This document shows positions 25,871 to 33,972 of a stretch of DNA of 64,000 bases, piece after piece. Within the stretch, counting starts at the first letter, position 1. The number at the start of each line of letters is the position of its first letter. Source of the stretch: Achromobacter aloeverae (GTDB lineage Bacteria > Pseudomonadota > Gammaproteobacteria > Burkholderiales > Burkholderiaceae_B); NCBI RefSeq assembly GCF_004121055.1, contig NZ_PYAL01000001.1:1-64000 (forward strand), written 5' to 3'. The notes under the pieces were generated by a model. It had not been told where the DNA came from. It did no database searches and saw nothing but the letters and a program-made list of their open reading frames with translations. The position numbers were made by a program, and so were the translations under genes.

Positions 25871-26118
25871 ATGGCCAACAGTGATTCCGGACCGCTCTAC
25901 CTGGACGACGCCAATCCGCATGTCGACCTGGCCCGTAATCTCATCGGACAACAGGAAATCGTTGTGACACAGATGCAGGAAGGGGGTGTCCGCTCGAAAA
26001 GGCCCGGGATTTGCCGCAGCGCTTGCGCAAGACGCTTGTGGTCTTGGAGCGGCGTTGCGGTCCAACGCCGAAAAATGCTGTGGCAGCAGGCGAGGAATCG
26101 AGTTTCGGAGGCGGTTAA
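25871..26118 (+). pseudogene. Small hypothetical gene with a probable single-base deletion
   Basis: ATG 25871 has GGAG six bases upstream and encodes MANSDSGPLYLDDANPHVDLARNLIGQQEIVVTQMQ. In that frame the sequence then turns into an unlikely Arg/Trp/Ser-rich string. Shifting by one base at the G-run 25979-25987 gives a sensible helical continuation, RGCPLEKARDLPQRLRKTLVVLERRCGPTP, ending at TAA 26118. One base appears lost. I do not recognise the family; the gene directly precedes the CheB-like gene. Confidence 0.45.
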
Positions 26119-26166
26119 TCCGGGACAAGGAACCGCCCACGCCGCCAACTGACACCTGGAGCTGAA

Positions 26167-27188
26167 GTGGAATCAAGAAAGCCAGGGCACTACGTGGTAA
26201 TCGGCGCATCGTGGGGCGGCATATCGGCGCTGCGCCGGCTGGCCGCGGCGCTACCGCCGGATTTTGGGGCGACTATTCTTGTCGCTCAGCACATCGGCGC
26301 CCAACCCAGCCAGCTTGCGGAAATGCTGGATCGCGCCGGGCCGTTGGACGCCGTGTGGGCAACTCAGGGCGCGAGGATGCTGCCGGGTACGATCTATGTC
26401 GCTCCGCCGGATCGTCACCTGCTTGTGGAGGGAAATCACCTAAGGCTAAGTGCTGGGCCTAAGGAAAACCATGCTCGCCCCGCGATCGATCCGCTGCTGC
26501 GCTCTGCCGCGATAGCGCATCGGGCGCGCTGCATCGGCGTCATTTTGACAGGGAGCCTGGATGATGGCACGGCTGGCCTGGACGCCGTGAAGCGATGCGG
26601 TGGGACCGCCGTGGTGCAGGATCCCGCAGATGCCGAGCAAGCCGAGATGCCCCGCAGCGCCATCGAAAGTGTCTATGTCGACCATATCGTGCCGCTCGAC
26701 GACATTGCGCCTCTCCTGAGCGCCCTGGTCAGTCGGACCGTACCCGAAAGCAGCATGGACGTCCCGTCCGTCGATATACCGCAGACGGTCCTCCAGGAGG
26801 CCGAGATGCTGAAGGGAGACAGGATCATGAACAGGCTCGCCGCGCTGGCAAGCCTTCGGCGCTTACCTGTCCGGACTGCGGCGGGACGCTATTCGAGATG
26901 CGGCAGGCGCCGCCGGTGCGCTATCGATGTCATACGGGACATGCGTACACGCTGCGAAGCTTGGCCGCCGCCCAGAGCGAAGACGCGGAGGCCACCCTGT
27001 GGGCGGCCGTGCGGGCGCTGGGCGAAAGGGAAATGATCCTTCGCAAGCAGATGGACCTTGAGGAGGGCAGGCGTATAGATGGCGCCTTCGATCAATTCGC
27101 CGCTGAACTGGATCGGATAACCTTGGCCATCCGAACGCTCCAGGCGGTGGCACGTGGGTGGGCGGGTGACCGACGACCGGGAAATTAG
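26167..27188 (+). pseudogene. CheB-type methylesterase-domain protein, frameshifted
   Basis: The first ~228 residues form a CheB esterase domain with the catalytic triad in place: S15 (GASWGG), H42 (VAQHIG) and D133 (LTGSLDDGTAG). No receiver domain precedes it. After MNRLAAL the frame derails. One base restored in CTGG|CAAG (26847-26849) continues it as GKPSALTCPDCGGTLFEMRQAPPVRYRCHTGHAYTLRSL... (a zinc-ribbon-like CPDCGG...CHTGH) and helices to stop 27188. Proteins with this two-part layout occur in stress-type clusters. If the shift is real, the protein loses its C-terminal domain but could still fold as an esterase. Confidence 0.75.
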
Positions 27189-27335
27189 TGAGCTTGCGGC
27201 TAGCAGGTAGCCCAGCATACCGCGCGCCTCTTGCTGGCCCTATATATGAGTGATGGCTTCCAGGTCGATGCCGCCCTGGCCGACTACGTGGGCCCATCGT
27301 CCGGCAGTAAAGTCGGGCGTCGAGAAGCCCACCTT

Positions 27336-27698
27336 TCAAGGGTTTGCAACGATCCTTTCGACCAAAGCGAGCAGTTGGTCAAGGTCGTAGGGCTTGTCCA
27401 GAACGTCGGTGAAGAGCGGCCGATTTTCACGAGCGATATGGCCCTGAGCGCCGGTCACCATAATAATCGGCAAGTCCCGCAAATCCTCATCGGCGCGAAC
27501 GGCATTGGCCAGTTCAAGACCCGTCATGATCGGCATCATGAAGTCGCTGATCACAAGCGCCGGCCGGCGCTCTCGAATCAGTTCGAGCGCCCGCTTGCCA
27601 TGTTGCGCGATCATCACTTCGTGGCCGGCGTCGGCCAGCACCTCGCCTAGCACTTCCGCCAACAAAACCTCATCGTCTGCCACCAATATCAACGCCAT
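27336..27698 (-). CDS. Single-domain response regulator (CheY-like receiver)
   Basis: The 120-residue protein is a lone receiver domain: acidic pair D8-D9, phosphoacceptor D52 in VISDFMMP, T82 in MVTGAQ and K102 in DKPY. There is no output domain, so it works by protein contact. It lies 51 bases after the KaiC-like ATPase gene on the same strand, and the pair is probably co-transcribed. The partner kinase is not in the window. Confidence 0.9.
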   Translation of the reverse strand: MALILVADDEVLLAEVLGEVLADAGHEVMIAQHGKRALELIRERRPALVISDFMMPIMTGLELANAVRADEDLRDLPIIMVTGAQGHIARENRPLFTDVLDKPYDLDQLLALVERIVANP

Positions 27699-27749
27699 AA
27701 CGGCTAGTCCTCCGAACAGTTGCCCATCGTGCCAAGTGCGCCCGCTGGT

Positions 27750-29156
27750 CTATTTGGTCCGGGGGGTGGCGCCAAGTCCGGCTCCAATGCCGATGCCGGC
27801 GTCGCTAAATAGCAGAGCGTGGGCCTCGGCGTTGAAGGTGCTGTCCCGCATCTTCTGTATGGCAATACTTCGGTGCAGATCGTGATGCTGCTCCCACTGT
27901 CTAACCAGGACCAGGTTGTCAAAGATGCCCGAAAATTCGAGGGGCAGCGCTCGTGCGCTGGCGTCGAGGGAACCTTGTACCTCCCAGGTGACCAGCACAG
28001 TCACATTCAGGCGGCGCAGCCTTGCGGCCAGGGCTGCCACGAACGGAATCAGGCGCTGCTTGTCCACGGCCGCGAGCGCAAAACCGTTGAGGCCGTCGAT
28101 GAAAACCCGGCGCGTTCGGTTCTTCTCGACCAGGTCGAGCAACTCATGCCCGAGCTTGTCCAGCAAGTTTTCCCCGGACAAGTTGCAATGGATCTGCAAC
28201 GCGCCAGAGTCTGCCGTTGGCAAGGAAAGTTTTATGGCAGACGCCTTCGCAATAAGTGCCTGGCTGTCTTCGAAGAAACCGAAGTGTAGGGCGGGCTCCT
28301 CTGGCGTGGCCACGCTCAGGAACTGCAAGCCCAGGCTGGTTTTGCCGCTACCGCTTGGGCCGGCGAGCAGGGTTACGGAAGACTCCGGGTATCCGCCATT
28401 GAGCAGCACGTCAAATTTCACATTACCGCTGCCCACACGGCGCCGACCCGGCACCGAGTCAGGCTCCGGCCAATTCAATGCTTCCAGGCGGGGATAGACG
28501 GTAATGCCGCTATCCGAAATCTCGTATTGATGCACGCCACTGATCGATTTGCTGCCGCGCGACTTGCGTACTTGCATCTGTCGGATGGTTCGAACGCCAA
28601 AAAGATGCTCGCTCAGGTCGATGACCCCGTCGACCATAGTGTATTCGGGGCTGTTGTCCTCCAGCCTCGCACTGGTCAAAAACAGGACTGTGCAGCCGAC
28701 GAAAGCGGCTTGGCCCTGAACGGCCGCGACGAAGGTCTTTACGTCGAGATCGGTTGCGGCACGGTCACGGGCGTTGAGCAGTCCGTCAAATACCAGGAGC
28801 GTGGCTTGTTGACGTTTGGTTTCCTGGCGCAGGAGTTGCACTACGGCGTCCAGGCCTTCCTCGCGCAAGGTATGGAAGACGCTGACAAAAGTCACCTCGC
28901 GTCCGAGCACTTCCTCATCGAAGAAAGTAAGGGTGGCCATGCTTTGGAACAGCCGCTCATGACTCTCGGCAAGCAATGTCACGTAAAGGACCTTGGCGCC
29001 GGTGGCGGCCCGGGCGAACGCAATCTGATTCGCCAGTATGGTTTTGCCGGCCCCGGGTCTGCCCTGGATGATGTAGGACGCTCCCTCGACAAAGCCGCCG
29101 TTTAAGACCTGATCAAGGCCAGGCACGGCGCTTCGCATGCGCGCAAGATGCTTCAA
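27750..29156 (-). CDS. KaiC-like tandem RecA-superfamily ATPase
   Basis: The ~468-residue product has two KaiC-type ATPase domains. The first starts GLDQVLNGGFVEGASYIIQGRPGAGKTILANQ (P-loop about residues 32-39), the second FDVLLNGGYPESSVTLLAGPSGSGKTSLGLQ (about 266-273), with hydrophobic Walker B strands LLVFDGL and RRVFIDGLNGF. I choose TTG 29156 because GGAG lies seven bases upstream; ATG 29138 is the alternative. Non-cyanobacterial KaiC-like proteins are tied to stress and two-component signalling, and a receiver gene follows here. No KaiA or KaiB was seen. Confidence 0.85.
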   Translation of the reverse strand: MKHLARMRSAVPGLDQVLNGGFVEGASYIIQGRPGAGKTILANQIAFARAATGAKVLYVTLLAESHERLFQSMATLTFFDEEVLGREVTFVSVFHTLREEGLDAVVQLLRQETKRQQATLLVFDGLLNARDRAATDLDVKTFVAAVQGQAAFVGCTVLFLTSARLEDNSPEYTMVDGVIDLSEHLFGVRTIRQMQVRKSRGSKSISGVHQYEISDSGITVYPRLEALNWPEPDSVPGRRRVGSGNVKFDVLLNGGYPESSVTLLAGPSGSGKTSLGLQFLSVATPEEPALHFGFFEDSQALIAKASAIKLSLPTADSGALQIHCNLSGENLLDKLGHELLDLVEKNRTRRVFIDGLNGFALAAVDKQRLIPFVAALAARLRRLNVTVLVTWEVQGSLDASARALPLEFSGIFDNLVLVRQWEQHHDLHRSIAIQKMRDSTFNAEAHALLFSDAGIGIGAGLGATPRTK

Positions 29157-29356
29157 TGGGATTCTCCGATCGCGACGGTTAAGGCTGCGCAAATGCAGCG
29201 CGCTTATTCTAGTCTGTTCCTTTTAGGCTTTTGGACGGAGACGACAGCACCAATTCGTCTTTTCGAGCCGTGTAAATGCCGCGCCTTTCGTACGGCGTCA
29301 GCGAGCTTGAGGCTTACATGCCCGTTGGATTGTGGACGGAACAACGATTGTTCTTA

Positions 29357-29406
29357 GTTCAATGATTCTTGTAGTATTAAATAATGAACGAAGATCAAGC
29401 TGTTAT
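29357..29406 (+). pseudogene. Relic of an arsR promoter and start codon
   Basis: TTCAATGATTCTTGTAGTAT and the following TAAATAATGAACGAAGATCAA closely match the promoter and first codons of the intact arsR at 42953-43000. The frame gives MNEDQAV (intact gene: MNEDQIV) and then diverges. It is the 5' edge of a deleted second ars operon. Confidence 0.7.
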
Positions 29407-29412
29407 TTTGCG

Positions 29413-29565
29413 AAGGCGCGGCGTGCAAGGGCCTCCAACGCCCTCGGATGCGTCAATGGCATCACCACGCTATTGGCAGGGTTCGCCAGCACCGTGGGAT
29501 GGCCCTTGTCGACGCATATGGAGCTGCATGGATATGGAGCTGCATAGCGGTTGGCGGGGGGCATC
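29413..29565 (+). pseudogene. Relic of an ars-type MFS permease gene
   Basis: The plus-strand frame includes GITTLLAGFASTVGWPLSTHMELH, nearly identical to residues of the intact MFS gene (GITLLAGFASTVGWPLSTYMELHWGWRGA) at about 45379-45470. The DNA also matches on to GGTTGGCGGGGGGCAT. A 16-base tandem duplication (ATGGAGCTGCAT at 29518-29529 and 29534-29545) breaks the frame. The relic ends at the stop codon of the Bug receptor gene. Confidence 0.75.
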
Positions 29566-30567
29566 CTACATCGGCTGCAGCCCCACGTCCTTGGCGATCC
29601 TGCCGAAGACCTGCAGGTCGTCACGGACGCGGGCCGTGGTCTCGGCAGGGGTGGTGACGCGTGGAATCATGCCCAGGTCCAGCACGCGCTGCTGTATCTC
29701 GGGCTTGGCGAACTGGCGCGACAGCGCCTGCTGGATCTTGTCCACGACCGCATCGGGCGTGTCCTTGGGCGCGGCGAGGCCGAACCAGGCCACAGCGGAA
29801 AAGTCCTTCAGGCCGGCTTCCTGCGCCGTCGGCACGTCTGGCAGTACGGCCAGGCGCTGCTGGCTGGTGACGAACAGCGGATGCACCTTGCCCGAGTGGA
29901 TGAACGGCGTCTGCACGCCGGTGTTGTCCAAGACCGCGTTGATGTGTCCGCCCAGCAGGTCGTTCATCGCCGGTGTGCTTCCCTTGTAGGGCACCAGGTT
30001 CACCTGGATGCCGGCGGACTTGGCGAACATCAGCTGCGTCAGGTGCTGCTGCGTGCCCAGTCCAGCGTTGCCGAAAGTGATGCCGTTGGGATGCGCGTGC
30101 GCGTAGTCGACGAAATCCTTGAGCGTCTTCGCGGGGAAGTCGTTGCCGGTGACGACCACGAAGGGCAGGTCGACCAGCACGGTGATCTGCTTGAAGTCCT
30201 TCAATGGCTCGTAGCGCAGCTTGTAGACATAGGGATTCACGCCCATCGTGCCGCTGGCGGTGAGGGCGAGGGTATAGCCATCCGGCGCGGCGCGCGACAC
30301 GTATTCGGTGCCCAGTACGCCGCCGGCGCCCGGCTTGGCCTCGACTATCGCGGTCTGGCCCAGTTCCGCGGTCAAGGCCTGCGCGGCGAAGCGCGCCATC
30401 ATGTCCGCGGTGCCGCCGGTGGCGTACGGCAGGACGATGGTGATGGGCTTGCTCGGATAGGCGTCCCCGGCCCGGGCCGGCCCGACGGCGGACAGCGAGA
30501 AAGCCGCAGCGGAACAGGCGGCCGCCAATAGCACCTTCCGGCGGCCTGCGTGAGACTTGCTTGCCAT
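29566..30567 (-). CDS. Bug-family (TTT) periplasmic solute receptor
   Basis: From ATG 30567 the protein has 333 residues. It has a twin-Arg-containing signal peptide (SHAGRRKVLLAAACSAAAFSLSAVGPARA) and the Bug pattern YPSKPITIVLPYATGGTADMMARF, VEAKPGAGGVLGTEYVSRAAPDGYTL, NLVPYKGSTPAMNDLLGGHI and LPDVPTAQEAG. Bug receptors bind carboxylates for TctAB-type permeases; no TctA or TctB is near. It is divergent from a LysR gene 126 bases away. Confidence 0.92.
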   Translation of the reverse strand: MASKSHAGRRKVLLAAACSAAAFSLSAVGPARAGDAYPSKPITIVLPYATGGTADMMARFAAQALTAELGQTAIVEAKPGAGGVLGTEYVSRAAPDGYTLALTASGTMGVNPYVYKLRYEPLKDFKQITVLVDLPFVVVTGNDFPAKTLKDFVDYAHAHPNGITFGNAGLGTQQHLTQLMFAKSAGIQVNLVPYKGSTPAMNDLLGGHINAVLDNTGVQTPFIHSGKVHPLFVTSQQRLAVLPDVPTAQEAGLKDFSAVAWFGLAAPKDTPDAVVDKIQQALSRQFAKPEIQQRVLDLGMIPRVTTPAETTARVRDDLQVFGRIAKDVGLQPM

Positions 30568-30693
30568 GGATCTATTCCCCTGTGTAGTTGTCTCAGGATT
30601 TGGGAAAAGATTAAGCGGCAAGTCTTTATGTGCCAAATCAATATTTGAAATAGACCGTCATCACCCCGGGTGATGGCTGCGCTATAGTGCGGC

Positions 30694-31638
30694 ATGCTTC
30701 CCGCCATCGACCTGAACCTGCTGCGCATCTTCGACGCCGTCATGACGGAACGCAACGTCACGCGCGCGGCCCTGGCCCTGCACATGACCCAGCCCGCGGT
30801 CAGCAATGCCATCAACCGGCTGCGCCTGACGCTGAAGGATCCGCTGTTCGTCAAGATACAGGGCGGGGTGCTGCCCACGCAGCGCGCCGAACTGCTGTGG
30901 CCTCCCATCCGCGACGCGCTGGCCCGCATCCAGGAGACATTGGCGACCAACGAGTTCGACCCCGCCCGGTCGGAGGCCGTCTTCAGGTTGGCCATGTCCG
31001 ACTATGTCGCTGACCAGGTGATACGCCCGCTGTTCGTGGAGCAGCAAACCGTGGCGCCCAACGTCCGCATCCATCTGCATCCGTACTCGCTGGACAACGC
31101 TGCCTTCCAGCTGGAGAAGGGCGAGGTGGACATGGCGGCGGGCGTGTGGTCCAACGTGGCTTCGTCGCTGCGCATGCTGCCGCTGGAGACGCTGACCTAT
31201 GTCTGCGCCATGCGCAAGGGCCATCCGCTGCTGGCCCAGGGGCATCTGCGGCTGGAGGACTTCCTGCGGGCGCGGCACCTGATGGTCAGCCTGCTGGGCA
31301 CGGCGTCGCTGGTCGACCACGAGCTGGCGGCCCATGGACTGAAGCGCAATGTGGTGCTGACCATCAACCAGTTCGCGCTGGCGCCGCGCCTGCTGGCGGA
31401 GACCGACCTGATCTGCGTGGTGCCCCTGAACACGGTGCGGAACAGCCCGCACAGCCACCAGCTGGAGGCGGTCGAGGCGCCGTTTCCCTTCGTGCCGCGG
31501 ACCGTCAACCTGATCTGGCACGAGCGGTCCGACAACGAACCGGCGCATCGCTGGCTGCGCGAGGAAATCCTGAAGATCTGCCAGGCCCAGGGGATGGTTT
31601 TCGACCACGCGCCACGCGCCGAGCCGCAGGCCTATTGA
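30694..31638 (+). CDS. LysR-family transcriptional regulator
   Basis: The 314-residue LysR protein has its HTH at the start (IDLNLLRIFDAVMTERNVTRAALALHMTQPAVSNAINRLR), of the NodD/NahR-like subgroup, then DPLFVKIQGGVLPTQRA. The effector domain includes ALAPRLLAETDLICVVPL. It sits between the divergent Bug receptor and the hyuAB genes, so either could be a target. Confidence 0.9.
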   Translation: MLPAIDLNLLRIFDAVMTERNVTRAALALHMTQPAVSNAINRLRLTLKDPLFVKIQGGVLPTQRAELLWPPIRDALARIQETLATNEFDPARSEAVFRLAMSDYVADQVIRPLFVEQQTVAPNVRIHLHPYSLDNAAFQLEKGEVDMAAGVWSNVASSLRMLPLETLTYVCAMRKGHPLLAQGHLRLEDFLRARHLMVSLLGTASLVDHELAAHGLKRNVVLTINQFALAPRLLAETDLICVVPLNTVRNSPHSHQLEAVEAPFPFVPRTVNLIWHERSDNEPAHRWLREEILKICQAQGMVFDHAPRAEPQAY

Positions 31639-31822
31639 TCGCGCAGGCCCGCAGCGGACTGGCCTGGCACCCGATGCGTTGGCAGGGATACGCATCATTC
31701 ACTGAAATGATAACGACCAATGCCAAACTTTGATTGGAAAGCATGACGCCGCATAACTAAGATCTGGGACACATTGCCCGCGGGTTCCTGCACCGCAACC
31801 CGCTGCCTCCTGGAGATATGCG

Positions 31823-33898
31823 TTGACCCAGACCCTATCCGCCCCCGCGGGCCGCCGCTTCCGCGTCGGCTTCGATGTCGGCGGCACCTTCACCGACTTC
31901 ACCTTGTTGGCCGAACACACCGGCGAACTGCATTACTTCAAGGTGCCGTCGACGCCGCACGACCCCTCCGTGGCCATCCAGTCGGGCGTCGAACACCTGA
32001 TGCGCGAACTGGGCATCTCCGGTGGCGAATTGGTGCACGTGGGCCATGGCACCACCGTGGCGACCAATATGGTGATCGAGCGGCGCGGCGCGCGCTGCGC
32101 GCTGGTGACCACGCGCGGCTTCCGGGATGTCCTGGAGATCGGGCGGCAGGTGCGGCCCCATCTCTACGACTACAACGTGTTGAAGCCGGAGCCGTTGGCG
32201 CCGCGGGAGTGGCGCTACGAGGTGACCGAACGCATTGCCGCCGACGGTTCCATGCTGGAGCCGCTGGACGAGGCCGGCGTGCGCCGCGTCGCCGACGAGC
32301 TCAGGAGGGAGGGGGTCGAGGCGGTGGCGATCTGCTTCATGCACAGCTACCGCAATGACGAGCATGAGCGGCGGACGCGGGACATCCTGGCCGAGGCCTT
32401 GCCTGGGGTGTACCTGAGCGTGTCCAGCGAGATCCTGCCGGAGTTCCGCGAGTACGAGCGGATGTCGACCACGGTGCTGAATGCCTACGTGGGACCGCGG
32501 ATGGCTGGCTACATGCGCAACCTGGTGCGATCGGTGCGCGGCATGGAAATCGCGGCCCAGCCGGCGACGGTGCATTCGAATGGCGGATTGATGTCCGTGG
32601 AGTCGGTGCTGACGGCGCCGGTGCGAACGTGCGTGTCGGGACCGGCGGCCGGGGTCATCGGCGCGGTGGAACTGGGGCGTGCGACCGGACTTTCCAATCT
32701 GATCACTTTCGACGTGGGAGGCACCAGCACCGATGTGTCATTGATCGCGGACCTGCAGCCGCTGTTCACGTCCAGCCGGTTGGTGGCGGATTATCCGGTG
32801 AAGACCCAGATGGTGGATGTCCACGTCATCGGGGCGGGGGGCGGGAGCATCGCCTGCATCGACGATGCGGGCGCGCTGAAGGTCGGCCCGCGGAGCGCGG
32901 GCGCCGTGCCCGGGCCGATCGCCTATGACCGGGGCGGCGAGGCGGTGACCATTACCGACGCGCACATCGTACTCGGCCGGTTGAATCCCGTCGCGCTGCT
33001 GGAAGGACGCATGCCGGTGGACGCGGCGCGTGCGCGGGTTGCCATCGAAGCGATGATCGCGCGGCCATTGGGCTTGACCGTGGAGGAGGCCGCGTACGGC
33101 ATCCTGCGTATCGCCAATTCGAACATGGCGCGCGCGGTGCGAGCCGTATCCACCGAGCGCGGCCACGACATCCGCAAGTTCGCGCTGTGCTCCTTCGGCG
33201 GGGCAGGGGGACTGCATGCGGCCGAACTGGCGCGAGACTGCGGCATCGGCATGCTGCTGATTCCGCAGGAGCCGGGGACCATGTGCGCACGGGGTATCCT
33301 GCTGTCGGACATCTCCATGGATTTTGTCCAGACGTTGATGGCGCATGCCACCGATGACGGGTGGGCCTTGCTGCGGCAGGCGCTGGACACGCTGGCTGCG
33401 AAGGCCCGCGATTGGCTGGCCGCCGAGGGCGTGACGCCGGATGCGCAGCGCCTGTCGGGCGTCATCGACGCGCGATATCAAGGGCAGAACTTCGAAATTC
33501 CCGTGCCGCTGGATGGCATGCGGCTGATGGCGACAGCCGAATTCGTGGCGGCGTTCAGCGCCGCCCATGTACGCGAGTATGGCTACGATGCGGCCGGCCG
33601 GGCCATCGAGATCGTGAACTGTCGCGTGCGGGCGGTGGGGATGGTGCCGCGCGCACCGCTGGCGCGTGTCGAAGGCGGCGGATCCCTGGAGAGCGCCGTG
33701 AAAGAACATCGCCAGGTCTACTTCGATGCCGGTGGGTGGTTGGACACACCGGTGTACCGGCGGGGCCTCTTGCCGGTGGAAGTGCCGGTGGACGGCCCGG
33801 CCGTCATCGAGGAAATGAGTTCGACCACCGTGGTGCTGCCCGGCCAACGGGCACATGCCGATGCGTTCGGCAACCTCATCGTCGACTTGCGCCCGTGA
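31823..33898 (+). CDS. hyuA: HyuA-type hydantoinase/5-oxoprolinase subunit A
   Basis: The 691-residue protein starts at TTG 31823, with GGAG seven bases upstream. It has the family's ATP-binding start FRVGFDVGGTFTDFTLL, HVGHGTTVATNMVIERRGAR, a central SNGGLMSVESV and CVSGPAAGVIGA, then NLITFDVGGTSTDVSLI. The later block GPRSAGAVPGPIAYDRGG departs slightly from the usual PGPACYGRGG. HyuA homologues hydrolyse ring amides (hydantoins, 5-oxoproline, N-methylhydantoin) with ATP, or carboxylate ketones, together with HyuB. HyuB follows 74 bases downstream. Confidence 0.92.
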   Translation: MTQTLSAPAGRRFRVGFDVGGTFTDFTLLAEHTGELHYFKVPSTPHDPSVAIQSGVEHLMRELGISGGELVHVGHGTTVATNMVIERRGARCALVTTRGFRDVLEIGRQVRPHLYDYNVLKPEPLAPREWRYEVTERIAADGSMLEPLDEAGVRRVADELRREGVEAVAICFMHSYRNDEHERRTRDILAEALPGVYLSVSSEILPEFREYERMSTTVLNAYVGPRMAGYMRNLVRSVRGMEIAAQPATVHSNGGLMSVESVLTAPVRTCVSGPAAGVIGAVELGRATGLSNLITFDVGGTSTDVSLIADLQPLFTSSRLVADYPVKTQMVDVHVIGAGGGSIACIDDAGALKVGPRSAGAVPGPIAYDRGGEAVTITDAHIVLGRLNPVALLEGRMPVDAARARVAIEAMIARPLGLTVEEAAYGILRIANSNMARAVRAVSTERGHDIRKFALCSFGGAGGLHAAELARDCGIGMLLIPQEPGTMCARGILLSDISMDFVQTLMAHATDDGWALLRQALDTLAAKARDWLAAEGVTPDAQRLSGVIDARYQGQNFEIPVPLDGMRLMATAEFVAAFSAAHVREYGYDAAGRAIEIVNCRVRAVGMVPRAPLARVEGGGSLESAVKEHRQVYFDAGGWLDTPVYRRGLLPVEVPVDGPAVIEEMSSTTVVLPGQRAHADAFGNLIVDLRP

Positions 33899-33972
33899 GC
33901 GTGCCGTCGGCCGCATCACGGACCGCATCCCCATAGCGACCATATCGACCATACCGAATTCCAGAGACTGCG

